Source of the DNA: Metaruminococcus_A sp964607135
GTDB lineage: Bacteria; Bacillota; Clostridia; Oscillospirales; Ruminococcaceae
NCBI GenBank assembly: GCA_964607135.1
Contig: CAZSIV010000001.1
Location: forward strand, 62,001-126,000
Reading direction: 5' to 3'
Length of the DNA stretch: 64,000 nt
A program made the position numbers and the translations under genes. The notes beneath the pieces were generated by a model. The model did not search any database. It worked only from the letters and a program-made list of their open reading frames with translations, and had not been told where the DNA came from. Positions 23,563 through 32,471 of this stretch are shown one piece after another (positions within the stretch are counted from its first letter, which is position 1; every line of letters starts with the position of its first letter).

Positions 23563-24480
23563 TTAATTGCCCGTGAGAAGATGATCCATGATATGAACCA
23601 GGTGGCCGATTTCCGGCTTGCTCAGCTGCTCATCCGCTCCCAGTTCTTTCCCTTTGACCCGCATTTCCTCCGTAATCAGCGAAGAGAAAATAATAACCGG
23701 GATGTCTTTGAGTTCCGGGTCGCTTTTGATTAATTTCGTCAAACGGTGACCGTCCATCTGAGGCATTTCAAGGTCGGTAATCACAATCGAGCAATGGTTT
23801 CGAACCTGCCCCTGGCGTTTATAATCTGATAAAGCATCCCACAGCTCCTGGCCGTTCGGGAACATCTGAACGTTGATATAGCCCGATTTGTGGAGCGCCT
23901 CTTCGATCATCTTAGTCAACAAGATCGAATCCTCAGCCACAAAAACCGGCATCTCGCGGCACTCGCGGTAGCCCATCTTGTCTATTTCCGAAATCTGGAT
24001 CGTCGTCTGCGGTGCAATCTCCGCCACAATCCGTTCAAAGTCCAAAATTGTGACCAGATCACCTTCGCACTGCGCAATCCCGGTCGCAACGCCTTCCTCG
24101 CCTCCGGACACCGTGTCGTCCGGCTTTTGAATATCTTTCCACGAAATCCGGCTGATTCCGACGACGGTATGCACCCGGAAGGCAATGAACATCTTATTAA
24201 AGTTTGTGACAATAAAAAGGTCCTTCTCACCTTTTTCACTGTCGACCCCATTCAGATATCTGGGGAGATTAACCACCGTCAGCACAGCATCACGCGGTTT
24301 AAAAATACCTTCTACTGCCGGATGTGCATGCGGCATAGCCTTGACCGGCGCGGACATCATAATCTCGCGCACCTTGGCCACGTTGATCCCATAGAGATTA
24401 TCGTCGATGGTAAACTCCATGATCTCAATTTCATTGGTTCCGGACTCCAACAGGATCCCTTTTTTATCTTCTTCCAACAT
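23563..24480 (-). CDS. cheV: Chemotaxis coupling protein CheV (CheW-like plus receiver domain)
   Basis: CheV couples receptors to CheA through a CheW-like domain and tunes signalling through phosphorylation of its receiver. Residues about 15-165 are CheW-like (IEIMEFTIDDNLYGINVAKV, GIFKPRDAVLTVVNLPRYL, LVTILDFERIV); 173-303 are a receiver with acidic cluster AEDS near 182, phospho-acceptor SIVITDLEMPQMDG and the SLITEEMRVKG segment. 305 residues matches B. subtilis CheV (303). The receiver's conserved Lys is in EQLSKPEIG. GGGGAG precedes the ATG. It gives this organism a second adaptor besides CheW. Confidence 0.95.
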   Translation of the reverse strand: MLEEDKKGILLESGTNEIEIMEFTIDDNLYGINVAKVREIMMSAPVKAMPHAHPAVEGIFKPRDAVLTVVNLPRYLNGVDSEKGEKDLFIVTNFNKMFIAFRVHTVVGISRISWKDIQKPDDTVSGGEEGVATGIAQCEGDLVTILDFERIVAEIAPQTTIQISEIDKMGYRECREMPVFVAEDSILLTKMIEEALHKSGYINVQMFPNGQELWDALSDYKRQGQVRNHCSIVITDLEMPQMDGHRLTKLIKSDPELKDIPVIIFSSLITEEMRVKGKELGADEQLSKPEIGHLVHIMDHLLTGN

Positions 24481-24529
24481 CTTTTATTCTCCCCTTGTCA
24501 ATCGAATTTACGGCTATGTCTGATATAGG

Positions 24530-25012
24530 CTATATAATCAGTTCCGGCTTGCCGTAGCTCCGGATACAAGCCAGCCCATTGGATACGTCGAACAGCATCG
24601 TCCTCGCAATCGAGCCGCCCACATCTTCTTTCAGCAAAGGAATTCCATACTTTTTCAGCTGCATATGTACGCTTTCGATATTGCGCTGCCCAATATTGCC
24701 CAAAGAGCTGTTTCCGCCCACCTCGAACATTTTGGCCCCTCCGGCAATCTTCGCCGTCATCCTGGCCCGTTTCGCCCCTTTGAGCTCCATCTGTCTGAGC
24801 ATCTCAGCAAATCCGGTATCGGCATATTTGAGGGGCGTTTTACGGCCTGCTTCCATATTCAGCGGAAGCATGATATGGAGCAGCCCGCCCAGCTTGATGG
24901 CAGGATCGTACAGACAAATTCCGATGCAGGAACCAAGCGCATAAGTGACGAGCATCCCCTCCCTTTGTGCAAGCTTCATATCGGCTATTCCAACGATCAG
25001 TTTATTCTCCAC
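24530..25012 (-). CDS. cheD: Chemoreceptor glutamine deamidase CheD
   Basis: CheD deamidates receptor glutamines and in Bacillus-type systems is switched by binding CheC. The 160-residue protein shows the catalytic Cys in ALGSCIGICL (Cys29), the catalytic His in GGLLHIMLP (His46), and the conserved AKIAGGAKMF and NIGQRNIESV stretches. Length matches B. subtilis CheD (166). It starts with GTG inside the end of cheC (11-base overlap), the usual coupled cheC-cheD arrangement. Confidence 0.95.
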   Translation of the reverse strand: MENKLIVGIADMKLAQREGMLVTYALGSCIGICLYDPAIKLGGLLHIMLPLNMEAGRKTPLKYADTGFAEMLRQMELKGAKRARMTAKIAGGAKMFEVGGNSSLGNIGQRNIESVHMQLKKYGIPLLKEDVGGSIARTMLFDVSNGLACIRSYGKPELII

Positions 25013-25631
25013 TGCTAACGCCCAGCTTCCCGAGTAAAAAATTTAACGACCGGAGATCCGGTGAAAGTAAGAGCCGGCAAGGAACCTGCTTTTCGTCACA
25101 GACAAAGTTGCCGCCGATGGTCATGATATGATCGGACTGACCCCCGTATTCAGCCATGGGAACCGCCATGATGGCGCCTTGCATGTCCACGGTAAACGCG
25201 GGAACCGTGAGTTCTATTTTGAGATCTGCCAGCCCGCTGAGAGCATTGATAAAGGTGGAGATCATAATATTTCCCACCTCAATCAGCGCCGAACACTCCA
25301 TTTCGTGCAGCCCCATATAATCCTCGACCCCTTTTCCCATGATGCTTTTCAGCACCTGGTTGATGAAGTCGAGCTTCTGCACCGCGAGCATGATCCCATT
25401 GATCTGCCCGCCCATTTTCACCAGAACGCCCGCAGTGATCTCCTCTGCGCCGCCGATCCACTCAATTGCCTCATTATAGCCCATAATCCGAACTTCAGGC
25501 CTGGTGATGCGAACCTCGCGGTCCAAAAGCTGAGAGAGCGCCGTAGCCGCGTTGCCCGTACCAATGCTCCCGATTTCCTGCAAGGTGTCGATTTCCAATG
25601 AACTGAGCTCATCGTAATTCTTAATATTCAA
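25002..25631 (-). CDS. cheC: CheY-P phosphatase CheC
   Basis: CheC dephosphorylates CheY-P and binds CheD. The 209-residue protein has two pseudo-symmetric phosphatase sites of the pattern D/S-x3-E-x2-N. The second is intact (SALIEVGNIMIST, with Glu and Asn). The first reads DTLQEIGSIGTGNAATALSQ, where Ser22 replaces the expected Asn, so this site may be inactive. The start is TTG at 25631 with AGGAGGG upstream; an ATG seven bases earlier is out of frame and stops at once. It overlaps cheD downstream and follows flgG. Confidence 0.93.
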   Translation of the reverse strand: MNIKNYDELSSLEIDTLQEIGSIGTGNAATALSQLLDREVRITRPEVRIMGYNEAIEWIGGAEEITAGVLVKMGGQINGIMLAVQKLDFINQVLKSIMGKGVEDYMGLHEMECSALIEVGNIMISTFINALSGLADLKIELTVPAFTVDMQGAIMAVPMAEYGGQSDHIMTIGGNFVCDEKQVPCRLLLSPDLRSLNFLLGKLGVSSGE

Positions 25632-25646
25632 CCATTAGCCCTCCTA

Positions 25647-26393
25647 TCAGGTTCTCAAGTTGTTGATTGTAGTCTCGATCTCGTCGGAGGTCTGCACGAT
25701 TTTGAGCGCCATTCCGTAAGCTCGCTGCGCCTCGATCACCTTTGTGATCTCTTCAGCGAGGTCGACGTTGGACAGTTCCAGGGCGCACTGAACCAACTTG
25801 CCCGTTCCCAGCATCAACTCGCCGTTTTTGTCGATCGGCAGGAAACGAGTGTCGCTGGTATGCCGCATCCCGTCGTAATTTCCGAAGTCAAAAATTCCGA
25901 CCGGCTGTGGGGCCGTGTGATCGGCAACCTCGATGATATCCCCGTCGGTTCCGAGGACAAACCGTCTCTGTTCGTCGGTCAGCACCCAGATGCGCTCCTC
26001 AACCGGGTTCCCGTTTTCGTCCATCTCACCGGTCGGACGCAGGTAATCATTAACCGAAAAAGCGCCGTTCCGGGTAAAAGAAATTTCGTTGGTCGTTCCG
26101 TCCAGCACCGCAAAAAAGCCGTCGCCCTCGATCATGTAATCCTGATACCGCCCCGTGGTTGCGACCCCTCCCGGATTAGAATCCGTCGAGGTCATCAGAA
26201 GCCGGGTGCCGACTCCATACGGAACCTGCGGCTGCTCAATGGCCGCCATATCCTGGTAAAACAGCGACGTAAACCGCGCCTTCTCCGCCTTAAATCCGTA
26301 GGTATTGACATTTGCGATGTTATTACCCTGAACGTTCATCCGCAGCATCTGCTGGGATGCGCCTACCGCGCCGATGAAAAACGATTGATCCAT
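25647..26393 (-). CDS. flgG: Flagellar distal rod protein FlgG-like
   Basis: Rod/hook-family protein of 248 residues. N-terminal D0 helix MDQSFFIGAVGASQQMLRMN leads into the family signature VQGNNIANVNTYGFKAEKARF; the C-terminal helix has SNVDLAEEITKVIEAQRAYG, the typical FlgG ending, and TSDEIETTINNLRT. The middle carries YMIEGDGFFAVLDG, found in rod and hook proteins. It forms pairs with the preceding flgF-like gene (17 bases apart), matching flhO-flhP of Bacillus. FlgG versus FlgF is decided only on the C-terminal resemblance. Confidence 0.88.
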   Translation of the reverse strand: MDQSFFIGAVGASQQMLRMNVQGNNIANVNTYGFKAEKARFTSLFYQDMAAIEQPQVPYGVGTRLLMTSTDSNPGGVATTGRYQDYMIEGDGFFAVLDGTTNEISFTRNGAFSVNDYLRPTGEMDENGNPVEERIWVLTDEQRRFVLGTDGDIIEVADHTAPQPVGIFDFGNYDGMRHTSDTRFLPIDKNGELMLGTGKLVQCALELSNVDLAEEITKVIEAQRAYGMALKIVQTSDEIETTINNLRT

Positions 26394-26410
26394 CTTTTCC
26401 CCTCACTTTC

Positions 26411-27169
26411 TTACAGACGGCCGACGTCGGACGCAGCCTTGGTCATCAATGAATCGTACATTTTAGAGAGCTCGGCAGCGCTTTGGAGCGCACGCTGCAC
26501 GCTGATCATTTCGGTCATCTGGCTGACCATATCGGTGTTGGAGCGCTCCAAATACCGCCAGTGCATCCGGTATTCATTCGTCAGGCGCGCCCCTGTTCCG
26601 TCAAACAGCCCCTGCTGGTTGTGCTCCAGCTGCTGCTCATAATCGTCGAAATCATAAACGCCCAGCTTTGCCAGAAAATCACCGTTCTCCGTGTAGATAT
26701 TCCCGTATTCATCTCCGATGATTTTGTCGGTTCCCAACCAGATTCCCCGGCCGTTTTCATCCAGAACCTGACCGTACCCGCCAAACCAGAGATAACCGTC
26801 GTTATCCAGCGAAAAACTGCCGGCCCTCGTATAAGCGACGCCGCCGTCCGGGCGCTGTATGGCGAAAAAGCCCCTGCCCTCGATGGCGAAATCCAGACTG
26901 ATCCCCGTGGGCTCGGGCGTTCCCTGGGTGTAGTCGGTGTAAATCTGGCTGGTGGCTCGAATATAGCTCTGCCGCCCAATATCCTGATAATCCTTTATTT
27001 TATTCCCGACGCGGGTGTACATCACGTCGTCGAAGGTGCTAGATGTGTATTTGTTTTCTTTAAATCCAGCTGTCGATATGTTCGTCAAATTATTTGCCAC
27101 CACATTCAGGTTTCGCTGCTGGGTGAGCATCCCTGACGTCAGATTGTAAAACCCTTTGAACACAGTCAT
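26411..27169 (-). CDS. flgF: Flagellar proximal rod protein FlgF-like
   Basis: A 252-residue rod protein. The N-terminus FKGFYNLTSGMLTQQRNLNV continues into VVANNLTNISTAGFKENKY, the rod/hook signature. The internal DFAIEGRGFFAIQRPDGGVA and the C-terminal SNTDMVSQMTEMISVQRALQ, less canonical than in the neighbouring FlgG-like protein, favour FlgF. It would be exported by the type III apparatus and polymerise into the rod. The ATG overlaps the stop of fliA by four bases, so it is translationally coupled to the sigma factor. Confidence 0.87.
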   Translation of the reverse strand: MTVFKGFYNLTSGMLTQQRNLNVVANNLTNISTAGFKENKYTSSTFDDVMYTRVGNKIKDYQDIGRQSYIRATSQIYTDYTQGTPEPTGISLDFAIEGRGFFAIQRPDGGVAYTRAGSFSLDNDGYLWFGGYGQVLDENGRGIWLGTDKIIGDEYGNIYTENGDFLAKLGVYDFDDYEQQLEHNQQGLFDGTGARLTNEYRMHWRYLERSNTDMVSQMTEMISVQRALQSAAELSKMYDSLMTKAASDVGRL

Positions 27170-28035
27170 TCCTTCTTTCGTTTTTTTCTGCGCGGAACGG
27201 AATCGTCGTTGATATAGGCATCCATATAGTCCTTCAATTTCCCGATCGCACAGGCGTGAATCTGTGAAACGCGGGGGGCGCTGACCTCCATAACCTGGGC
27301 GATTTCCTTCATATGCAGATTTTTCTCATAATATAGGGACAGCACGACCTGCTCGTTTTTTTTCAGCGTCCGAATTCCCGCGGCCAGCGCCTCGCGGAAT
27401 TCCTGTTCCTGAAGCACCGCATCCGGCTGACCTGCCGTGTCTTTTGTCGGAATTTCCGGCCCGGAATTGTCCGACTTGGACAGATCGACCATCGCATCCA
27501 AAGAGAGGACATTCCCCAGCGCAATCCCGGCGATTTCCTTCTGATACTTTTCTGTCGTGACGCCTAATTTTTCAGCGACTTCGGCGTCGTTGGGATAGCG
27601 GTTAAGTTCATTATACAACTCTGCGACGACTTGGTCAATTTCTTTGGTGCGTTTTCTCAGACTTCGCGGGAGCCAATCCTGTTTGCGCGCCATATCGATC
27701 ACCATGCCGCGGATCCGCCGCGCCACATAGGTGTCAAATTTAGCGCCCTTTTCGGGATCGTATTTATCGATGGCGTTTAACAGGGTCAGCACGCCTTCGC
27801 TGATGACGTCGTCCACCTGGGCAAAATGACTGTAAATTCCTTTGACCTGCAACGCAACCCTTTTGATAGAGCTTTTATACCGCAAAACCAGGGCCCATTT
27901 ATAGTTGTCGTCACCGGTAAGCCGGTAAGCGTCAAGCAGCTCCTGGGTGTCCATCCCGTCGACCGCCGCCTGAAATACATCCTGGTCGTACTGTGTTTCC
28001 CGGGCCTTCTTCGCAGTTGTCTGAATCTGGCTCAA
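27166..28035 (-). CDS. fliA: Flagellar sigma factor FliA (sigma-28/SigD)
   Basis: RNA polymerase sigma factor for late flagellar and chemotaxis genes, held inactive by FlgM until the hook is complete. The 289-residue protein has region 2 (RVALQVKGIYSHFAQVDDVI, the SEGVLTLLNAIDKYDPEKGA core and DTYVARRIRGMVIDMARKQD), region 3 (RSLRKRTKEIDQVVAELYNE) and region 4 (LKKNEQVVLSLYYEKNLHMK, VSAPRVSQIHACAIGKLKDY). It has an extended basic tail (RRKKRKKE). Start is TTG with GGGGGTGAT upstream. Lies directly after flhA; flhF and flhG, usual in between, are absent. FlgM is encoded at 56.3 kb. Confidence 0.96.
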   Translation of the reverse strand: MSQIQTTAKKARETQYDQDVFQAAVDGMDTQELLDAYRLTGDDNYKWALVLRYKSSIKRVALQVKGIYSHFAQVDDVISEGVLTLLNAIDKYDPEKGAKFDTYVARRIRGMVIDMARKQDWLPRSLRKRTKEIDQVVAELYNELNRYPNDAEVAEKLGVTTEKYQKEIAGIALGNVLSLDAMVDLSKSDNSGPEIPTKDTAGQPDAVLQEQEFREALAAGIRTLKKNEQVVLSLYYEKNLHMKEIAQVMEVSAPRVSQIHACAIGKLKDYMDAYINDDSVPRRKKRKKE

Positions 28036-28049
28036 ACGATCACCCCCGC

Positions 28050-30152
28050 TTACTGTCCAGCCGCCATCGCAGAGACGGGAGCTTCCAGGGTGATATTGCC
28101 CAAGGCCTGAATCTGGACATTGTTGGAGATTTCATTAAACGCAAGGACATAGACGTTCGGGAAAAACTGCATCAGCATCTTGCTGAAATAGTTCCGGATG
28201 ACCTGGCTGACGAGGATAATCGGAATTTGCGACAGGTCGTTGAATTTCTTCAGATGCTGGGTCAGCTGGGAAATGATCTGCTGCATGAGGTCCGGCCCCA
28301 TTGCAAGGTAAACCCCCTGCTCGTTGCGGGTAATCGAAGAGATGATTTTCTTTTCGACTTCGGCATCCAGGGTGATGACCCGGAGCTGCCCGTCTTCGCA
28401 GAAGCGGCGGGTAATCGTCCTGCTCAAAGCGGCCCGGACCTGTTCGATCGCCATATCGACATCCTGACCTCGGTTCAAAGCGTCCGCCGCCGTTTCCAGA
28501 ATGGTGCCCAGATCCTTGATCGGCACGCCCTCCTTCAGCAAGCTGCGCAGAACCTTTTCCAGCACGGCGTAAGACACAACGTTTGGTATGGCCTCTTCTA
28601 CCAATTCGGGAGCGGTCTTTTTCAGGTTATCCACCAGCGAGATCGTCTCGGTACGGTTGAGCAGCTCATAAGTGTGTTTCTTGACCGTCTCCGAGAGATG
28701 GGTCAACATGACGGAGAGCGGATCGATAACGGTATAGCCGTAAATTTCAGCCATCTCTTTATTTTCAGGCAGAATCCAGCGGGAGGGAATCCCATAGGCC
28801 GGTTCGACCGTTTCGATCCCGTCGATCTCCCCCAGCGGGTTTGACGGCTCGAGCGCCAGGTAATAATCCACCAGGATTTCGCCTTTTGCCACTTCCTCCC
28901 CCTTAATCCGGATAACATACTGGTTCGTACCCAGAGAAGAGGAGTCGTGAAGCCGGATCGACGGGATGACAAACCCCATATCCTGCGCATATTGCCGGCG
29001 GAAGATGACAATCCGGTTGATCAGCCGGCCGCCGTGGCTTTCATCCACCAGCGGGATCAGGCTGTACCCGAACTCCATCTCGATCGGTTCCACGGTCAGC
29101 AGTGAATAAACATTGTTGATATCCTTATAGTAGTCGCTCTCACTGGGAAGCTCAGCCTGGGAAGGCTCTGCGCCCGCCTGCTCTGCGGCGGCCGCTTCCT
29201 CCAGACGGGAGCGCTCCATGCGGCGGTTTAACACAAATCCTAAAACCAGAAGGAGAGCGCCGCCCACAAATAAAGCCAAATGGGGGGTATTGGGGATTAC
29301 AGCCAGAAAAAAGAGCATCACCCCGGTTGTCATAATCGCCCTCGGCTGGGCTTTGAACTGCCGGATGACGTCCCGGTTCAGGCTGTCGTCCGAGACGGCG
29401 CGGGTGACGACCATGCCGGTCGCGGTGGAAATGAGCAGAGCCGGGATCTGGGAGACCAGCCCGTCGCCGATCGTGGCGATCGAATAGGTGCTCATGATCT
29501 GCGTAAAATCGCCCTGGCCGCTCATCATCCCAATCAGGATGCCGCCGACGAAGTTGATCAGGGTGATAATCAGCGACATGATGGCGTCGCCCTTTACGAT
29601 CTTGGTAGCACCGTCCATCGACCCGTAAAAATCCGCTTCCTTCTGGATCTTGTAACGGCGGAGCTTCGCCTCTTCTTCATTAATGAGCCCTGAGGAAAGG
29701 TCTGCGTCGATCGCCATCTGCTTTCCGGGCATCGCGTCAAGCGTAAAACGCGCGGCAACCTCCGCAACACGTTCGGCGCCTTTGGAAATTACGATAAACT
29801 GCACCAAAACGATGATGAGGAAGATGACAACACCGATTACAATATCGCCGCTGGTGATCAGGTTGCCGAACGCCTCGATGACCGACCCGGCATATCCGCC
29901 GTTCGAAAGGATGAGCCGGGTACTGGAGACGTTCATCCCCAGCCGGAAAAGCGTCGTAACCAGCAGCAAAGAAGGAAAGATCGAAAATTGCAGCGGCTCC
30001 GATATATTCATCGTGATCATGAGAATCATGATCGAGAGCCCTATATTGATAATCAGCAGAAAGTCAAGTAAAAATGTCGGAAGCGGGATGATTAAAAAAA
30101 GGACAATGACAACGACCATCAGGGAAATCACATTGCTAAAGATTCGTTTCAC
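28050..30152 (-). CDS. flhA: Flagellar type III export gate protein FlhA
   Basis: Nonameric export-gate component, 700 residues. The N-terminal half has about eight transmembrane helices (starting VISLMVVVIVLFLIIPLPTF), with the family motif region LILSNGGYAGSVIEAFGN, a cytoplasmic loop FTLDAMPGKQMAIDADLSSG (the FHIPEP signature region), and SLIITLINFVGGILIGMMSG. The C-terminal cytoplasmic ring domain (from about 340) docks export substrates and chaperones. The start is GTG behind GGAGGAGGTG. A 149-base gap separates it from flhB and contains a weak GC-rich hairpin near 30210-30260. Confidence 0.97.
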   Translation of the reverse strand: MKRIFSNVISLMVVVIVLFLIIPLPTFLLDFLLIINIGLSIMILMITMNISEPLQFSIFPSLLLVTTLFRLGMNVSSTRLILSNGGYAGSVIEAFGNLITSGDIVIGVVIFLIIVLVQFIVISKGAERVAEVAARFTLDAMPGKQMAIDADLSSGLINEEEAKLRRYKIQKEADFYGSMDGATKIVKGDAIMSLIITLINFVGGILIGMMSGQGDFTQIMSTYSIATIGDGLVSQIPALLISTATGMVVTRAVSDDSLNRDVIRQFKAQPRAIMTTGVMLFFLAVIPNTPHLALFVGGALLLVLGFVLNRRMERSRLEEAAAAEQAGAEPSQAELPSESDYYKDINNVYSLLTVEPIEMEFGYSLIPLVDESHGGRLINRIVIFRRQYAQDMGFVIPSIRLHDSSSLGTNQYVIRIKGEEVAKGEILVDYYLALEPSNPLGEIDGIETVEPAYGIPSRWILPENKEMAEIYGYTVIDPLSVMLTHLSETVKKHTYELLNRTETISLVDNLKKTAPELVEEAIPNVVSYAVLEKVLRSLLKEGVPIKDLGTILETAADALNRGQDVDMAIEQVRAALSRTITRRFCEDGQLRVITLDAEVEKKIISSITRNEQGVYLAMGPDLMQQIISQLTQHLKKFNDLSQIPIILVSQVIRNYFSKMLMQFFPNVYVLAFNEISNNVQIQALGNITLEAPVSAMAAGQ

Positions 30153-30301
30153 AGTCCTTCACCTCCTCCGACGAAACATCGCCTCTTTAAAAACATAAAA
30201 CTTTATAAAGGGGCAGCGGCCCCTGAAGGCTCAGCGGGAATTCTTCCCCTGCTGAAGCCCGAATATGAAACCCGCCGCTCTTGAGACGGGACTCTGTCGG
30301 A

Positions 30302-31372
30302 TCATTTTTCAAGCCGTTTATTTCCATCCAAACGGAAGATATAGACCAAAACCTCCGCCACCATGCCGTAGAGCTCCGGCGGGATTTCCTGGCCCAGCTC
30401 CGTGCTTGCAAAAAGGCTGCGGGCCAGCGGCGGATTTTCAATCACGGCCACATGGTTTTCCTCTGCCACCTTTACGATCCGAAGCGCCAGTTCATCCTGG
30501 CCAAGCGCCAGAACGACCGGAGCGTTGTCTTCCTCCGGCTTATACCGCAGGGCAACAGCGTAATGAGTCGGGTTCCTGATGACCACGTCTGCCGACGGAA
30601 CCTGCTGCATCATGCGGGACTGCGCCCTGCGCCGCTGCAATTCACGGATTTTCCCCTTGATTTGAGGATCGCCTTCTACCTGCTTATACTCTTCTTTTAC
30701 TTCCTGCTTCGTCATTTTGAGCTGGCGTTCATAATCCCACCATTGATAAAAGAAGTCAAAGGCCGCTAAAACAGCAAACGCAATTGCAATCCGCAGGATC
30801 AGATTCATGGCGTTGTCGAACAGATGGGCCGCCGCCACCGAAATGTCTGTATATAAATACTTCGAGCTTTCGCGGAACATGTCGCTGAGCCCCAAGTAAA
30901 TAATTGTCAAAAGGATACTGATCTTAAAGATTCCCTTGAGCGCCTCGACCACGCTTTTAAACGAAAAAAGGCGCTTCATCCCCTGAAGGGGACTGATCCG
31001 GTTAAATTTAGGTTTGAGCGATTCCCCGCTCACCAGCAGTTTGGTCTGAGCGAAGGTGGCGACAACGGCGCAGACAACAACGACCGCCGCGATCAGCCCG
31101 ACCGTTTGAAGCAACACCATTGCCATCTGGCCCTGAAGCTCATTGAGCACATCCAAAAGCTTGAGACCGGGCGTGCCGCTGGCATCGAAGCATCGGCTCA
31201 TAAACTGCCCCAGCTTTTCGACAAACGTGCCTGAAAGCAGACGGAGCATCGCATAAGCGCCGATCAGCGTCGCCATGGCGACTACATCTTTACTTAAGTG
31301 AACATTACCCTTTTTTCGTTCGTCTCGTCGCTTTTTGGGTGTTGCTTTTTCAGTTTTTGACCCCTCTGCCAA
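30302..31372 (-). CDS. flhB: Flagellar type III export switch protein FlhB
   Basis: Controls the switch from rod/hook to filament substrates. 356 residues: N-terminus GSKTEKATPKKRRDERKKGN is diagnostic, followed by four transmembrane helices and a cytoplasmic domain with the self-cleaving motif NPTH (267-270). Length is like B. subtilis FlhB (360). The start is TTG at 31372 with GGGGGG about nine bases upstream. Sits between fliR and flhA as expected. A second, short FlhB-C-terminal-like protein is encoded at 49.6-49.9 kb. Confidence 0.97.
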   Translation of the reverse strand: MAEGSKTEKATPKKRRDERKKGNVHLSKDVVAMATLIGAYAMLRLLSGTFVEKLGQFMSRCFDASGTPGLKLLDVLNELQGQMAMVLLQTVGLIAAVVVVCAVVATFAQTKLLVSGESLKPKFNRISPLQGMKRLFSFKSVVEALKGIFKISILLTIIYLGLSDMFRESSKYLYTDISVAAAHLFDNAMNLILRIAIAFAVLAAFDFFYQWWDYERQLKMTKQEVKEEYKQVEGDPQIKGKIRELQRRRAQSRMMQQVPSADVVIRNPTHYAVALRYKPEEDNAPVVLALGQDELALRIVKVAEENHVAVIENPPLARSLFASTELGQEIPPELYGMVAEVLVYIFRLDGNKRLEK

Positions 31373-31408
31373 CGGTAGATCCCCCCTCGCCGGGCCCAGA
31401 GTTCAGGA

Positions 31409-32176
31409 TTAACCTGTTGTCAATGCTACGATTTCCTTTAAGCTGTCGAGCATCTCCATTTCGATCTTCAATAAATATTCGCTGAACGGCGCGATCAAAA
31501 GGAGAAGCAGCGCCAGGCCGATGATGACCTTCAGCTCGATATTGATGGCAAATACGTTGATCTGCGGAATAACCTTCATTAAGATCCCCATCCCGATCTG
31601 CCCGACGAGCTCGGCCGCAAGGACCGGAAGACAGAGCTTCACGGCAAATACGGTGCATTCGACAAACAGCTCGAGCATGGCACTCAATACATCAGAGCCC
31701 AGCGAAACGGTGCCATAGGGGACGATTTCACCCGACGTCAGCATGATGCGCAGCAGAGTGTGATGGCCGTTTGCCGCAAAAAACAGCAGAGTCATCAAGG
31801 TGTTGAGCAGCACGCCTGTGACGGACATATTGGCCTGAGAGGCGGGGTCGTAAATCTGGCTCATCGTCATCCCCATCTGGGTGTCGATCGCCTCGCCCGC
31901 CAAGCGCGGGATATAGAAGAAAAAATTCATCGCCATGCTCAAAAGGAACCCCAGCGCCAATTCCAATACAATCTGGATCACCAGCATCAGAAGCCCTGTC
32001 GGCACAGAAACGGTCTGTTGCGTCGCAGAAATAACGCCTATGCTGAGCACCAGGACAAAGCCCGACCGGACGATCCCCGGAAGATTGCTCCGCCCCCAAA
32101 GAGGGCTGAACAAGACGAAACCGCTCATACGGGCCGATATATAGATAAATAAAGTCAGCTCTGCCCAATCAATCAT
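31409..32176 (-). CDS. fliR: Flagellar export gate protein FliR
   Basis: Integral membrane protein of the FliPQR export channel, 255 residues with about six hydrophobic helices (IYISARMSGFVLFSPLWGRS at the start). The family motif VRSGFVLVLSIGV and ELALGFLLSMAMNFFFYIPR, then LAGEAIDTQMGMTMSQIYDP, are readily recognised. C-terminal IAPFSEYLLKIEMEMLDSLK is cytoplasmic. ATG at 32176, 15 bases after fliQ. Confidence 0.96.
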   Translation of the reverse strand: MIDWAELTLFIYISARMSGFVLFSPLWGRSNLPGIVRSGFVLVLSIGVISATQQTVSVPTGLLMLVIQIVLELALGFLLSMAMNFFFYIPRLAGEAIDTQMGMTMSQIYDPASQANMSVTGVLLNTLMTLLFFAANGHHTLLRIMLTSGEIVPYGTVSLGSDVLSAMLELFVECTVFAVKLCLPVLAAELVGQIGMGILMKVIPQINVFAINIELKVIIGLALLLLLIAPFSEYLLKIEMEMLDSLKEIVALTTG

Positions 32177-32190
32177 ATACCCGTCCTTTT

Positions 32191-32451
32191 TCAGGCTGTC
32201 ATGAGTTCAAACAGAGAGCGCGCATATTCCTGCAGCGTCTCCATCATCCAGCCTCCGCCAATCAAAAGAACAGCGATCACGATAATCAGCTTTAAAATGA
32301 ACGAAATCGTCTGTTCATGAATCTGTGTCACCGCCTGAAAGAGCGCTACCACCACGCCGATCAGCATGCTCAAAAGCAGCATGGGCGCGGCCAGCTTGAT
32401 CGCCACCCCTACGCCGTCCCGCAGAACGTCCGCTACAATCGATGTATCCAT
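32191..32451 (-). CDS. fliQ: Flagellar export gate protein FliQ
   Basis: An 86-residue protein with the two-helix hairpin of FliQ, which wraps around the FliPR channel. VIKLAAPMLLLSMLIGVVVA is helix 1 with the following LFQAVTQIHEQTISFILKLI family signature, and VIAVLLIGGGWMMETLQEYA is helix 2. Length and gene order (fliP-fliQ-fliR) are canonical. Confidence 0.96.
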   Translation of the reverse strand: MDTSIVADVLRDGVGVAIKLAAPMLLLSMLIGVVVALFQAVTQIHEQTISFILKLIIVIAVLLIGGGWMMETLQEYARSLFELMTA

Positions 32452-32471
32452 TAATTTATCTCCCCGCGCGT

